NCBI GenBank assembly: GCA_031381645.1
Contig: JANMYB010000005.1
Coordinates: 1 to 30,170, forward strand
Direction of reading: 5' to 3'
Source: Methylotenera_A sp031381645
GTDB taxonomy: Bacteria; Pseudomonadota; Gammaproteobacteria; Burkholderiales; Methylophilaceae
Length of the DNA: 30,170 nucleotides
Part shown: in pieces, positions 16,915 through 25,196 of the stretch
How the letters are laid out: each line of letters begins with the position of its first letter
Position numbering within the stretch: position 1 is the first letter of the stretch
Position numbers and translations under genes: made by a program
Notes under the pieces: generated by a model
Told to the model about the DNA's origin: nothing
Database searches by the model: none
What the model saw: the letters and a program-made list of their open reading frames with translations, nothing else

Positions 16915-18131
16915 TGAACATCGTCCTATTTTCTCACCCAGTTTTTATGAATTCGCAAAGCATGCCGCGTTTTGCGCGCATGTTAGAGCAAGCGTATCTT
17001 GCGCGGGGCCATCAGGTGCAGATGTGGTCGCCGCAACCTAAGCTTTACGCGTTAATTCCTCAAGGCCGCTTGTCTAAATGGGCGGGTTATATTGATCAGT
17101 ACTTGTTATTTCCTTTATGGGTGCGTAAGCAAATAAGGCAACAACCTGCTGATGCTTTGTATGTATTCTGTGATCAGGCACTTGGGCCTTGGGTGCCGTT
17201 GGTTAAGCATAAGCCGCATGTAGTGCATGTGCATGATTTGCTTGCTTTGCGCTCTGCATTGGGTGAAGTGCCTGAAAACCCTACCGCTTGGTCTGGCCGT
17301 TTGTATCAGCGCTATATTCGACAAGGCTTTAAACAAGCTCAGCATTTCATTTCAGTTTCGAATAAAACGCGTGAAGATTTGCATGATATTGGCGAGGTTA
17401 ATGTGGCAACATCAGAGGTGGTTTATAACGGCATCAATTACCCTTACGCCCCAATGTCGCCTAATGAGGCTAAACAAGTACTGATAAATGCTGGGCAGCC
17501 AGTAAAGCCAGAAGGCATGTTGTTGCACTTGGGCGGTAGCCAGTGGTATAAAAATTTGGCTGGGGTTATTCAGCTTTATATTGAATATGCAAAAAATGAG
17601 GCAAAGCCATTGCCTCTGTGGTGCGTTTCACCAGCCCCTAATAAAAAAATACAAATGTTGCTTGAACAAGTGCCGCCTCAAGGACAGGTGTTGTTTGTGC
17701 AAGGCATTGATAACCATGCTTTACAGGCGTCGTATTCATTGGCTCGCGTGTTTATATTCCCAAGTTTGGCAGAAGGTTTTGGTTGGCCGATTATCGAAGC
17801 GCAGGCCTGCGGCTGCCCTGTATTAACCACCGATGCCGCGCCAATGAACGAGATTGGCGGCACTGCTGCAAGTTATATTCCAGTATTAAAAACTTCTGAA
17901 GATGTGCAAGCATGGGCAATAAATGGCGCTGTACAATTGAAATCTCTACTAACAATGCCTGAGAAACAGCACAAAAAACTGGTAAGAGAAGGCATTGAAA
18001 ATGTGACCCGATTTAACGCAGATGATGCGATTGAGGGTTACTTGAAAGTGTATCGTCAGGTGTTAGCCATGCCGCTAGCAGCGGGTGATTTGAATATTAA
18101 ACCATTACTTGCACGGAATAAAGTCTCATGA
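16914..18131 (+). CDS. GT4 glycosyltransferase
   Basis: 405 residues, GT-B fold. The N-terminal half begins MNIVLFSHPVFMNSQSMPRF and includes HVVHVHDLLALRSALG. The C-terminal half has the classic donor-site sequence FPSLAEGFGWPIIEAQACG, giving an intact E-x7-E (E in AEGFG, E in IIEAQ). It resembles enzymes of the WbdA/mannosyltransferase-like group in general form, but the sugar cannot be assigned. The start codon shares its first base with the polymerase stop, and its stop overlaps the next GT4 (ATGA at 18128). It acts on the cytoplasmic face during repeat-unit assembly. Confidence 0.88.
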   Translation: MNIVLFSHPVFMNSQSMPRFARMLEQAYLARGHQVQMWSPQPKLYALIPQGRLSKWAGYIDQYLLFPLWVRKQIRQQPADALYVFCDQALGPWVPLVKHKPHVVHVHDLLALRSALGEVPENPTAWSGRLYQRYIRQGFKQAQHFISVSNKTREDLHDIGEVNVATSEVVYNGINYPYAPMSPNEAKQVLINAGQPVKPEGMLLHLGGSQWYKNLAGVIQLYIEYAKNEAKPLPLWCVSPAPNKKIQMLLEQVPPQGQVLFVQGIDNHALQASYSLARVFIFPSLAEGFGWPIIEAQACGCPVLTTDAAPMNEIGGTAASYIPVLKTSEDVQAWAINGAVQLKSLLTMPEKQHKKLVREGIENVTRFNADDAIEGYLKVYRQVLAMPLAAGDLNIKPLLARNKVS

Positions 18132-19294
18132 AAGTGCTACATATTTTGCCATCGGTTGACCCAAAAGGCGGCGGCCCAATGGAAGGCGTAAAGCAATACG
18201 GACATCGATTTGAAGAGTTGAGGCTGAATCATGTGGAAGTGGTGACATTAGATGACCCTGCCGAACCCTGTGTGGCAGAATTTCCACTTAAGGTGCATGC
18301 GTTAGGCCCTGCATTGGGAAGTTATCGCTACACGCCAAAGTTGGCGCAATGGCTAGAGGCACATGCCAGAGACTACGACGCTATTATTGTGAACGGGCTA
18401 TGGCAATACCACGGTTTTGGTGCTTGGCGCGTGTTGCATCGCTTGCAAATACCCTATTTTGTGTTTACGCATGGCATGTTAGACCCATGGTTTAAACATA
18501 CTTATCCGCTCAAACATATTAAGAAATGGCTGTATTGGCCGTGGGCAGAATATCGTTTGCTGCGAGATGCTAGGGCAGTATTGTTTACCTGTGAAGAAGA
18601 GCGCTTGCTGGCACGAAAATCTTTCTGGCTATACAAGGTGCGTGAGGCGGTGATTAATTATGGCACTGGCACCCCGCCTAGTAACGCTAAGGCATTGAAA
18701 ACGCTTTTTCATGAAAGCTATCCTGCCTTGCGTGAAAAAAGAGTGTTGTTATTCTTAAGCCGTATTCATGAAAAAAAAGGCTGCGATTTACTGATTGAAG
18801 CTTTTGCAAAAGTAGCTAATCAAGACGCAAGTTTGCATTTGTTGATGGCAGGCCCTGGCCACGCGGTCTTGCTCAATAAGCTCAAATCTCTTGCAGAGCG
18901 CTTAGGTGTTGCGGAGCGCATCACTTGGCCTGGCATGTTACAGGGTGATATGAAGTGGGGCGCTTTTTACGCCAGTGAAGCTTTTGTGTTGTCGTCGCAC
19001 CAAGAGAATTTTGGCATTGCAGTAGCTGAGGCACTTGGTTGTGGCTTGCCTGTATTGATTTCTGACAAAGTGAATATTTGGCGGGAAATTGCGGACGATG
19101 GTGCGGGCATTGTAAATTCTGACACCTTAAAAGGCACAGAAAAAACCTTGCGACAATGGCTATCAATGACTGCAAATGGCCGCCACAAAATGGCTAAGCA
19201 AGCTAAAGCGACCTTTGAGCAACGCTTTACAGTAGATGCAATGGCAAAAAGCTTGTTGACTACGCTAGAAAAATTTTCAAAAGGCCATGCGTAA
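18128..19294 (+). CDS. GT4 glycosyltransferase
   Basis: 388 residues. N-terminal MKVLHILPSVDPKGGGPMEG is the GT4 nucleotide-sugar fold opening with a glycine-rich loop. The acceptor half includes VFTHGMLDPWFKHTYPLKH, common in WcaL/fucosyl- or mannosyltransferase-like proteins that carry the THGMLDPW motif. The donor half has LFLSRIHEKKGCDLLIEAF and SSHQENFGIAVAEALGCG, with an intact E-x7-E. The precise sugar is not determinable; a link to GDP-sugars is a reasonable guess given the gmd-fcl-manC genes. It overlaps the previous gene by 4 bp and abuts the acyltransferase with no spacing. Confidence 0.88.
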   Translation: MKVLHILPSVDPKGGGPMEGVKQYGHRFEELRLNHVEVVTLDDPAEPCVAEFPLKVHALGPALGSYRYTPKLAQWLEAHARDYDAIIVNGLWQYHGFGAWRVLHRLQIPYFVFTHGMLDPWFKHTYPLKHIKKWLYWPWAEYRLLRDARAVLFTCEEERLLARKSFWLYKVREAVINYGTGTPPSNAKALKTLFHESYPALREKRVLLFLSRIHEKKGCDLLIEAFAKVANQDASLHLLMAGPGHAVLLNKLKSLAERLGVAERITWPGMLQGDMKWGAFYASEAFVLSSHQENFGIAVAEALGCGLPVLISDKVNIWREIADDGAGIVNSDTLKGTEKTLRQWLSMTANGRHKMAKQAKATFEQRFTVDAMAKSLLTTLEKFSKGHA

Positions 19295-20464
19295 ATGTTA
19301 AGCGATGACCGCAATTTGTGGCTAGACCTCATTCGCGGCAGCAGCGCTCTGCTGGTGTGTTTGGGGCATTTGCGTAATGCAATTTTGGTGGATTACTCAG
19401 AGCTGATTCATCCCAATATTGCTATTAAAGCCTTTTATGCGCTTACTAGCTTAGGCCATCAAGCGGTCATGGTGTTCTTTGTGCTTAGTGGATACTTTGT
19501 GGGTGGTGCGGTGTTGCGAGCGGGCGCAAAATTTTCATGGAGCAATTACCTTACTTCGCGCCTAACTCGCCTTTGGGTGGTGCTAATTCCATGCCTTTTC
19601 ATCACCTGGGGTGTTGGGCAAATACTCTTGAATTATGCGCCTACTGTGCTGGCTGGTGCGAACACTGACCTTTGGCACTCTGGCCCAAAACTAGGGGAAT
19701 ATTCAGCAGATTTTAGTACATTATTAGCGAATATTTTCTTTCTGCAAACCATTGTCTCCCCAGTGTTTGGCCTTAATAGCCCGCTATGGAGCTTGGCAAA
19801 TGAATTTTGGTATTACATGTTATTTCCACTTCTAGCCATGTCCATTGGTGTTGTTGGATCGGATAACAATCAAGCGCGCATGTTGGCATTTGCCATGACT
19901 GCCCTAATTGCATGGTGTTTGCCCAACGAGATGCTTTACGGATTCTTGATTTGGATGATGGGCGTGGCAGTTTATTGCTTACAAGCAACAGTAAGAAAGT
20001 TTAGCCAAAACACAACGCGTATTCTATTGCTAGTTGCAATGGTATTGTTTGTCTTGACATTAGCTTACTCAAAATCAACCAGCTATTCTCAAATAGTGCC
20101 ATTGATGTCAGATTTTTTAGTAGGTCTAACATTTGCATTTTTATGTTTGATTCTGACTAATCAAGCTTTCCCTAAGCAGCAGCGCTGGTCATGGTTTGCA
20201 AAAGGTTCGCAATACCTTTCCGAAGTATCGTATTCGCTTTATTTATCGCATTTCCCTATTGTGGTTTTAATCGCTGCAACTGTGTATGAATCTAAAAAAA
20301 GAGTGCCAGATGGCTTATCTCTAGCGCAATTTTTTGCTTGGATTTTGCTGTTGCTAGGCTTGGCAGTGGTCGTGTGGTGGCTGTTTGAATCGCACACGAC
20401 TTTTGTACGTGACAAAGTAAGTGCTTTAGTAAACCCAGTGTTTAAGAAACTTAAGACCGAGTAA
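19295..20464 (+). CDS. acyltransferase-3 family membrane protein
   Basis: 389 residues with about ten membrane helices. The N-terminus LWLDLIRGSSALLVCLGHLR carries the family hallmarks: Arg14 in the D-x-x-R-G motif and His25, the presumed catalytic base. Further conserved elements are FFVLSGYFVGG and, near the end, VSYSLYLSHFPIVV. Members O-acetylate or otherwise acylate sugars at the membrane. It most likely decorates the repeat unit or polymer made by this locus. The ATG follows immediately after the preceding stop (TAA then ATG). The intergenic space to the next gene is 15 bp with TTAGGAG, so it is co-transcribed. Confidence 0.88.
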   Translation: MLSDDRNLWLDLIRGSSALLVCLGHLRNAILVDYSELIHPNIAIKAFYALTSLGHQAVMVFFVLSGYFVGGAVLRAGAKFSWSNYLTSRLTRLWVVLIPCLFITWGVGQILLNYAPTVLAGANTDLWHSGPKLGEYSADFSTLLANIFFLQTIVSPVFGLNSPLWSLANEFWYYMLFPLLAMSIGVVGSDNNQARMLAFAMTALIAWCLPNEMLYGFLIWMMGVAVYCLQATVRKFSQNTTRILLLVAMVLFVLTLAYSKSTSYSQIVPLMSDFLVGLTFAFLCLILTNQAFPKQQRWSWFAKGSQYLSEVSYSLYLSHFPIVVLIAATVYESKKRVPDGLSLAQFFAWILLLLGLAVVVWWLFESHTTFVRDKVSALVNPVFKKLKTE

Positions 20465-20479
20465 GTTAGGAGATAACTA

Positions 20480-21109
20480 ATGGTGGAAAACATAGTTGAT
20501 GATTATGGCTGGGCTTCAGATCAAGGCCCGCAATCGTGTGGGTATATTGCGCCGCGTATTCTTGAGCTGCTAAAGCAACTCAATGTGAAGCGGGTGCTTG
20601 ACCTTGGCGCGGGTAATGGTGCGCTTTGTGTGCAGGTTGACTTAGCGGGATATGAGGTTGCTGGCGTTGAATATGACAAAGCAGGCGTCGAGCTCGCTCG
20701 CTCGTCTCATCCAGAAATTCCTTTTTACAACCTCGGTGTGCAAGATGACCCTGCGAAGCTTCTAAGCCACGAGCAAGTCTTTGATGCAGTCGTATCCACA
20801 GAAGTCATCGAACACCTTTTCTCTCCGCACCTACTGCCGATATACGCCAGAGGTGTGCTGAAACAAGGCGGCTATTTAATTATCACCACGCCTTATCATG
20901 GCTATCTAAAAAATCTTACCTTAGCCATTTTTGATAAGTGGGACCACCACCACACTGCACTTTGGCATGGCGGGCATATTAAGTTTTGGAGCCGCGCAAC
21001 ACTCACACAGCTTCTTACCGAGAATGGTTTTCAAGTGGTTGATTTTTCTGGCGTTGGCCGCCTGCCATATTTGTGGAAAAGCATGGTGTTGGTAGCGCAA
21101 AAAACTTAA
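20480..21109 (+). CDS. class I SAM-dependent methyltransferase
   Basis: 209 residues. Motif I is VLDLGAGNGALCVQ (~40-53), followed by the acidic end of strand 2 in VAGVEYDKAG. Motif IV/post-I region reads FDAVVSTEVIEHLFSP, typical of UbiG/Methyltransf_11-23 enzymes. The acceptor is unknown; in this setting methylation of a sugar, or of the polymer terminus, is plausible. TTAGGAG upstream is a good ribosome site. It is separated by 37 bp from the acetyltransferase. Nothing points to a quinone-biosynthesis role apart from the shared fold. Confidence 0.82.
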   Translation: MVENIVDDYGWASDQGPQSCGYIAPRILELLKQLNVKRVLDLGAGNGALCVQVDLAGYEVAGVEYDKAGVELARSSHPEIPFYNLGVQDDPAKLLSHEQVFDAVVSTEVIEHLFSPHLLPIYARGVLKQGGYLIITTPYHGYLKNLTLAIFDKWDHHHTALWHGGHIKFWSRATLTQLLTENGFQVVDFSGVGRLPYLWKSMVLVAQKT

Positions 21110-21146
21110 GCATGAATCAGATATTATTAATTGTAGGATTTAATGC

Positions 21147-21701
21147 ATGATTATTCAGGGCAACGATCCTTATACGCAACCTTCATTTTCACTCGGCAAT
21201 CGCCTGCTGCGCGCTTTGTGGGGCGTGGTATGGCTGTTATTCTTTCGCCCAAGCCCGCGCCCATTTCATGCTTGGCGCAGGCTGCTATTGCGTTTATTTG
21301 GGGCAAAACTTGGCCAGCACGTGCATGTGTATCCCAATGTAAAAGTATGGGCGCCTTGGCAGTTAATGATTGGCGATAAAGTGGGCATTGCCGATGGCGT
21401 AACGCTTTACAACATGGCGCTAATAGAAATTGGCGATTATTGCGTGGTTTCGCAGGGTGCGCACCTTTGTGGTGGAACGCACGATATTGATTCTGCCAAT
21501 TTTCAGTTAGTCGCAAAACCTATCAGGTTAGAGAAAAATGTTTGGGTGTGCGCGGAAGCTTTTATTGGGCCAGGCGTGACGGTTGCCGAAGGCTGCGTGT
21601 TGGGAGCGCGTGCTGTGGTGGTGAAAAGCATTCTAGAGCCTTGGTCTGTTTGGGCGGGCAACCCAGCCGAGATGAAAAGAATGCGCAAAAGAGGTGAGTG
21701 A
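21147..21701 (+). CDS. wcaF: WcaF-like hexapeptide-repeat acetyltransferase
   Basis: 184 residues. The N-terminal ~60 residues (NRLLRALWGVVWLLFFRPSP) are a helical, membrane-facing segment as in WcaF. The rest is a left-handed beta-helix with hexapeptide repeats (IGDKVGIADGVTLYNMALIE) and the catalytic His112 in GGTHD. The end GNPAEMKRMR matches the family (GNPA). WcaF-type enzymes O-acetylate fucose in colanic acid; the fucose supply genes in this locus fit that, but regiochemistry is not shown. Two ATGs lie 4 bp apart (21143 and 21147) in different frames; the one at 21147, with TAGGA upstream, gives this protein. The stop abuts the next GTG. Confidence 0.85.
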   Translation: MIIQGNDPYTQPSFSLGNRLLRALWGVVWLLFFRPSPRPFHAWRRLLLRLFGAKLGQHVHVYPNVKVWAPWQLMIGDKVGIADGVTLYNMALIEIGDYCVVSQGAHLCGGTHDIDSANFQLVAKPIRLEKNVWVCAEAFIGPGVTVAEGCVLGARAVVVKSILEPWSVWAGNPAEMKRMRKRGE

Positions 21702-22523
21702 GTGAACAGCATATCCGTACTTATTCTCACCAAAAATGAACAGCAAGATTTACCCGCTTGTTTGGCTAGCCTTGCTTGGAGCGATGATATTCGTGTGCTG
21801 GACTCTGAAAGCACAGATGACACGGTCAAGTTGGCTGAAAGCGCAGGTGCAAGCGTGACAGTGCGGCCTTTTGATGGCTACGCATCACAACGTAATTTTG
21901 GTCTAAAACTATCATTCAAGCACGATTGGCTTTTGATACTTGATGCAGACGAACGTATTACGCCAGAACTTGCTACCGAAATGCTAGCGTTTGTGAAAAC
22001 TGCCCCATTAAATGTGGCGGGCGCGCGTATGCGTCGCCGTGATATTTGGTGGGGGCGCTGGCTTAAACATGCACAGATTTCGCCTTTATATGTGCGCCTT
22101 GTGCGTGTTGGACGCGCGCATTACGAGCGCGAGATTAACGAAGTGCTGGTAGTGGATGGCGATATTGTTGACTTGGAAAAGCCTTTTGACCATTACCCAT
22201 TCTCTAAAGGCTTAGACCATTGGATTAGCAAACATAATGTGTATTCGCGCATGGAGGCGGAGTTAATTACTAAAGGTGTGCTTATTAAGCCAAGCTGGCG
22301 CGTTGCCTTATTTGGCGACGATTTTAGCGAGCGCCGCGTACATCAAAAGGCTATTTTTTATGGCCTGCCTGCGCGGCCGCTGATTAAATTTATGTATATG
22401 CTCATTGCGCGGCGTGCATTTTTGGATGGCCTGCCAGGCATAAGGTACGCCATTCTGCAGGCCATTTACGAATACTTTATTGTGCTTAAAACCAAAGAAA
22501 TAGAAGAAAAAAATAAAAATTGA
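21702..22523 (+). CDS. GT2 family glycosyltransferase (WaaE/KdtX-like)
   Basis: 273 residues beginning with GTG at 21702, directly after the wcaF stop. The GT-A fold opening SISVLILTKNEQQDLPACL and the metal-binding LDADER (D81-x-D83) are clear, as is RVLDSESTDDTVKLAESAGA. The size and the later R-R-D-I-W-W-G-R-W segment resemble the WaaE/KdtX group of beta-1,4-glucosyltransferases, which act on LPS core, but related proteins occur in EPS loci. Here a role in side-branch or repeat-unit addition is more likely from context. The stop overlaps the next start as TTGA. Confidence 0.87.
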   Translation: MNSISVLILTKNEQQDLPACLASLAWSDDIRVLDSESTDDTVKLAESAGASVTVRPFDGYASQRNFGLKLSFKHDWLLILDADERITPELATEMLAFVKTAPLNVAGARMRRRDIWWGRWLKHAQISPLYVRLVRVGRAHYEREINEVLVVDGDIVDLEKPFDHYPFSKGLDHWISKHNVYSRMEAELITKGVLIKPSWRVALFGDDFSERRVHQKAIFYGLPARPLIKFMYMLIARRAFLDGLPGIRYAILQAIYEYFIVLKTKEIEEKNKN

Positions 22524-23755
22524 AAATACTTATCTACAGCGCAAACTTTGCGCCAGAGCCAACGGGCATAGGCAAATATTCGGGCGAAATGGCGGCATGG
22601 TTGGCCGAGCAAGGCCATGACGTGCGCGTGGTCGCTGCGCCGCCTTATTACCCTGCTTGGCAATTGGGCGAAGGTTACGCTTGGCCGCCTTATCGGCGCG
22701 AGCGCGAGCGCTGGCGCGGCGTAGATGTTTGGCGCGCGCCCCTTTGGGTGCCGCGTTCACCAGGCGGGTTCGCGCGCGTGCTGCATTTGCTCACGTTTGC
22801 GCTTTCGTCGCTGCCCGTGATGTTATGGCAAATTCTATGGCGACCCAATATCGTGATGACAGTTGCGCCAGCCTTAGTGTGCGCGCCTACTGCTTGGCTA
22901 GTAGCGCGTTTGTGCGGCGCTAAAGCTTGGCTACACATTCAAGATTTTGAGGTGGATGTGGCGTTTCAGATGGGCTTACTTAAAGGTAAATGGCTACAAA
23001 ACTTCGTGTTAGCGGCAGAAAGTTACTTGTTGCGGCGTTTTGATTGCGTTTCATCCATATCAAGCCGCATGCTCGATAAGATACGACAAAAGGGTGTGAA
23101 TGAAACACGCGTCAGTTCTTTCCCCAATTGGGTGGATATTACGCACATTTATCCATTGGCCACGCCAAGCGATTACCGTGCAGAGCTTGGTATCAATCTC
23201 GACACTAAAGTGGTCTTATTTTCTGGCACATTGGGTGGAAAACAAGGTTTAATGGTGCTGCCAGCAGCCGCGCGGATATTGGCTCACAGGGCAGATATAT
23301 TATTTGTTATTTGTGGCGATGGTGTGATGAAACCGCAATTGCAAGCCGCCAGCGCAGACCTGAAAAATGTGCTTTTTTTGCCGCTACAGCCATTTGAGCG
23401 GCTGGGGCAATTATTAGGTTTGGCCGATATTCATTTGTTGCCACAAAGCCCAGAAGCTGCTGATTTGGTGCTGCCATCAAAATTATCTGGCATGTTGGCA
23501 AGTGGCAAGCCTGTGATTGCGACTTGCCAAGACGGTACCGAAATCGCCCGTGTAGTATCGCAATGCGGCCTAGTAGTTGCGCCAGAAGATGGCGCTACAT
23601 TGGCCGCTGCAATTGAAAAACTGGTTGATGGCGATGCGGCGCGGAAGGAATTTGGTGTGCTGGCGCTAAATTATGCAAAAGAGAATTTTGATAAAAATGC
23701 TGTTTTAGCGCGCTTAAATGCACAATTACTCGCGCTCGCACACAAAAGTACGTAA
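22520..23755 (+). CDS. wcaI: WcaI-like glycosyltransferase
   Basis: 411 residues, started by TTG at 22520 overlapping the previous stop (TTGA). The N-terminus KILIYSANFAPEPTGIGKYS is the highly conserved WcaI opening, followed by VVAAPPYYPAWQL, so the unusual start is well supported even though no strong ribosome site precedes it. The donor half carries FSGTLGGKQGLMVLPAAARI and LLPQSPEAADLVLPSKLSGM. WcaI is a colanic-acid glycosyltransferase; together with WcaF, GDP-fucose and Ugd this makes the polymer colanic-acid-like in part. The segment ~22600-22770 is locally GC-rich relative to the rest of the locus, but codes for conserved residues, so it is not a sign of transfer. It is the last gene of the packed assembly block. 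Confidence 0.87.
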   Translation: MKILIYSANFAPEPTGIGKYSGEMAAWLAEQGHDVRVVAAPPYYPAWQLGEGYAWPPYRRERERWRGVDVWRAPLWVPRSPGGFARVLHLLTFALSSLPVMLWQILWRPNIVMTVAPALVCAPTAWLVARLCGAKAWLHIQDFEVDVAFQMGLLKGKWLQNFVLAAESYLLRRFDCVSSISSRMLDKIRQKGVNETRVSSFPNWVDITHIYPLATPSDYRAELGINLDTKVVLFSGTLGGKQGLMVLPAAARILAHRADILFVICGDGVMKPQLQAASADLKNVLFLPLQPFERLGQLLGLADIHLLPQSPEAADLVLPSKLSGMLASGKPVIATCQDGTEIARVVSQCGLVVAPEDGATLAAAIEKLVDGDAARKEFGVLALNYAKENFDKNAVLARLNAQLLALAHKST

Positions 23756-23816
23756 ATCTGCTTAATGGCTAATGCCATGTCCTAAAACTGTCATGTTACT
23801 TCAGTAGTATTGTTCA

Positions 23817-23832
23817 TTTGAATTAATTCAAA
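23817..23832. promoter_or_regulatory. 16-bp perfect palindrome upstream of ugd
   Basis: TTTGAATTAATTCAAA reads the same on both strands, lies 12 bp before the ugd start and just upstream of its ribosome site (GAGAAGG, 23834-23840). It could be an operator for the ugd-manC unit. A weaker hairpin ATGGC-TAAT-GCCAT sits at 23765-23778, just after wcaI, without a T run. The gap of 88 bp is the largest since epsG, suggesting a new promoter, but no convincing -35/-10 pair was found. Confidence 0.4.
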
Positions 23833-23843
23833 CGAGAAGGTAA

Positions 23844-25166
23844 TTGAAGATCACTGTGATTGGTAGCGGCTATGTTGGTTTGGTTACTGGCGCCTGTCTA
23901 GCGGACTTTGGCAATCAGGTTTTATGTTTGGATATTGATGCTAATAAAATAAAAAAGCTGCAAGAAGGTAGCATTCCAATTCACGAGCCAGGTTTGCTAA
24001 ACGTGGTGCAAAACAATGTTGCTGCAGGTCGCCTAAAATTTACCACCAATATTGAAGAAAGTGTAGCTTGGGGGCAAATTCAGTTTATTGCAGTTGGTAC
24101 GCCACCCGATGAAGATGGTTCTGCAGATTTGAAACATGTTATAGATACAGCAAAAAATATCGCCAAATACATGACTGATTACAAGGTGGTGGTTGATAAA
24201 AGTACCGTGCCCGTTGGCACTGCTGATAAAGTTAGGGCGGCGATGTCTGATGAACTCGCCAAACGCGCGCTTGACTTGCCATTTTCGATTGTATCTAACC
24301 CAGAGTTTCTTAAAGAAGGTACTGCGGTGGAAGACTTCATGCGTCCAGATCGTATCGTCATTGGTTCAGACGATGATCGCGCTTCCAATTTAATGAAAAC
24401 TCTTTATGCACCTTTTGTGCGTAATCACGATCGCATTATTCACATGGATATTAAAAGTGCTGAATTGACAAAATATGCAGCCAATTGCATGTTGGCTACA
24501 CGTATTTCTTTTATGAACGAATTAGCTAATCTTGCCGATAAATTAGGCGCGGATATTGAGCAGGTACGTCTTGGTATTGGGTCCGACCCGCGCATTGGCT
24601 ATCACTTTCTATATGCGGGTAGTGGCTACGGTGGTTCTTGCTTTCCTAAAGATGTAAAAGCTTTGATTCGCACGGCTTCGAGCATGAACCAAACAATGAA
24701 CGTCTTGAGTGCGGTTGAGGTGGCTAATAACGAGCAGAAATTAGTTATGTTGGAAAAAATTAAGGCGAAATTTGGCACCAATCTTGGCGGTATGAAATTC
24801 GCTTTATGGGGTTTGTCATTTAAACCCAATACTGATGATATGCGAGAAGCACCAAGCCGCATGATTATTGAAGGACTGTGGAAACTAGGTGCAACTGTGA
24901 CAGCTTACGATCCTGTTGCCATGTCTGAATCGATGCGAATTTATGGGGATGACAAGCGTTTAAGCTATGCTGATTCAGCGACACAAGCGCTAGAAGGCGC
25001 AAATGCACTGGTGATAATCACAGAGTGGAAAGAGTTTCGTGCGCCCGACTTTAAGCAGATTGCGGCAAGCTTGAAAACGCCAGTCATTTTCGATGGGAGA
25101 AATATGTACATGCCATCACAAGTCAAACAGGCTGGCTTGGAATACTTTGCTATTGGCAGACGTTAA
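23844..25166 (+). CDS. ugd: UDP-glucose 6-dehydrogenase
   Basis: 440 residues, the usual length. It oxidises UDP-glucose to UDP-glucuronate with two NAD+. Seen: NAD-binding GSGYVG (7-12), the central helix region NPEFLKEGTAVEDFMRPDR, and the catalytic Cys266 in GYGGSCFPKD. The C-terminal domain has FKPNTDDMREAPS. The start is a TTG with GAGAAGG close upstream; no ATG is available near the conserved N-terminus KITVIGSGYVG, so the TTG is required. A GDP-mannose dehydrogenase is the main alternative; the overall motifs fit the UDP-glucose enzyme better. manC follows 30 bp later, so the two form a nucleotide-sugar supply pair after the assembly block. Confidence 0.93.
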   Translation: MKITVIGSGYVGLVTGACLADFGNQVLCLDIDANKIKKLQEGSIPIHEPGLLNVVQNNVAAGRLKFTTNIEESVAWGQIQFIAVGTPPDEDGSADLKHVIDTAKNIAKYMTDYKVVVDKSTVPVGTADKVRAAMSDELAKRALDLPFSIVSNPEFLKEGTAVEDFMRPDRIVIGSDDDRASNLMKTLYAPFVRNHDRIIHMDIKSAELTKYAANCMLATRISFMNELANLADKLGADIEQVRLGIGSDPRIGYHFLYAGSGYGGSCFPKDVKALIRTASSMNQTMNVLSAVEVANNEQKLVMLEKIKAKFGTNLGGMKFALWGLSFKPNTDDMREAPSRMIIEGLWKLGATVTAYDPVAMSESMRIYGDDKRLSYADSATQALEGANALVIITEWKEFRAPDFKQIAASLKTPVIFDGRNMYMPSQVKQAGLEYFAIGRR

Positions 25167-25196
25167 ATCCCATTTACTTTTGAGCGAGCCTAATAA

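Noticed and set aside
22600..22770. GC-rich patch in wcaI as a sign of horizontal transfer
   Set aside because: It encodes conserved residues of the WcaI N-terminal region, rich in Arg, Ala, Pro and Gly; the composition is explained by the protein.
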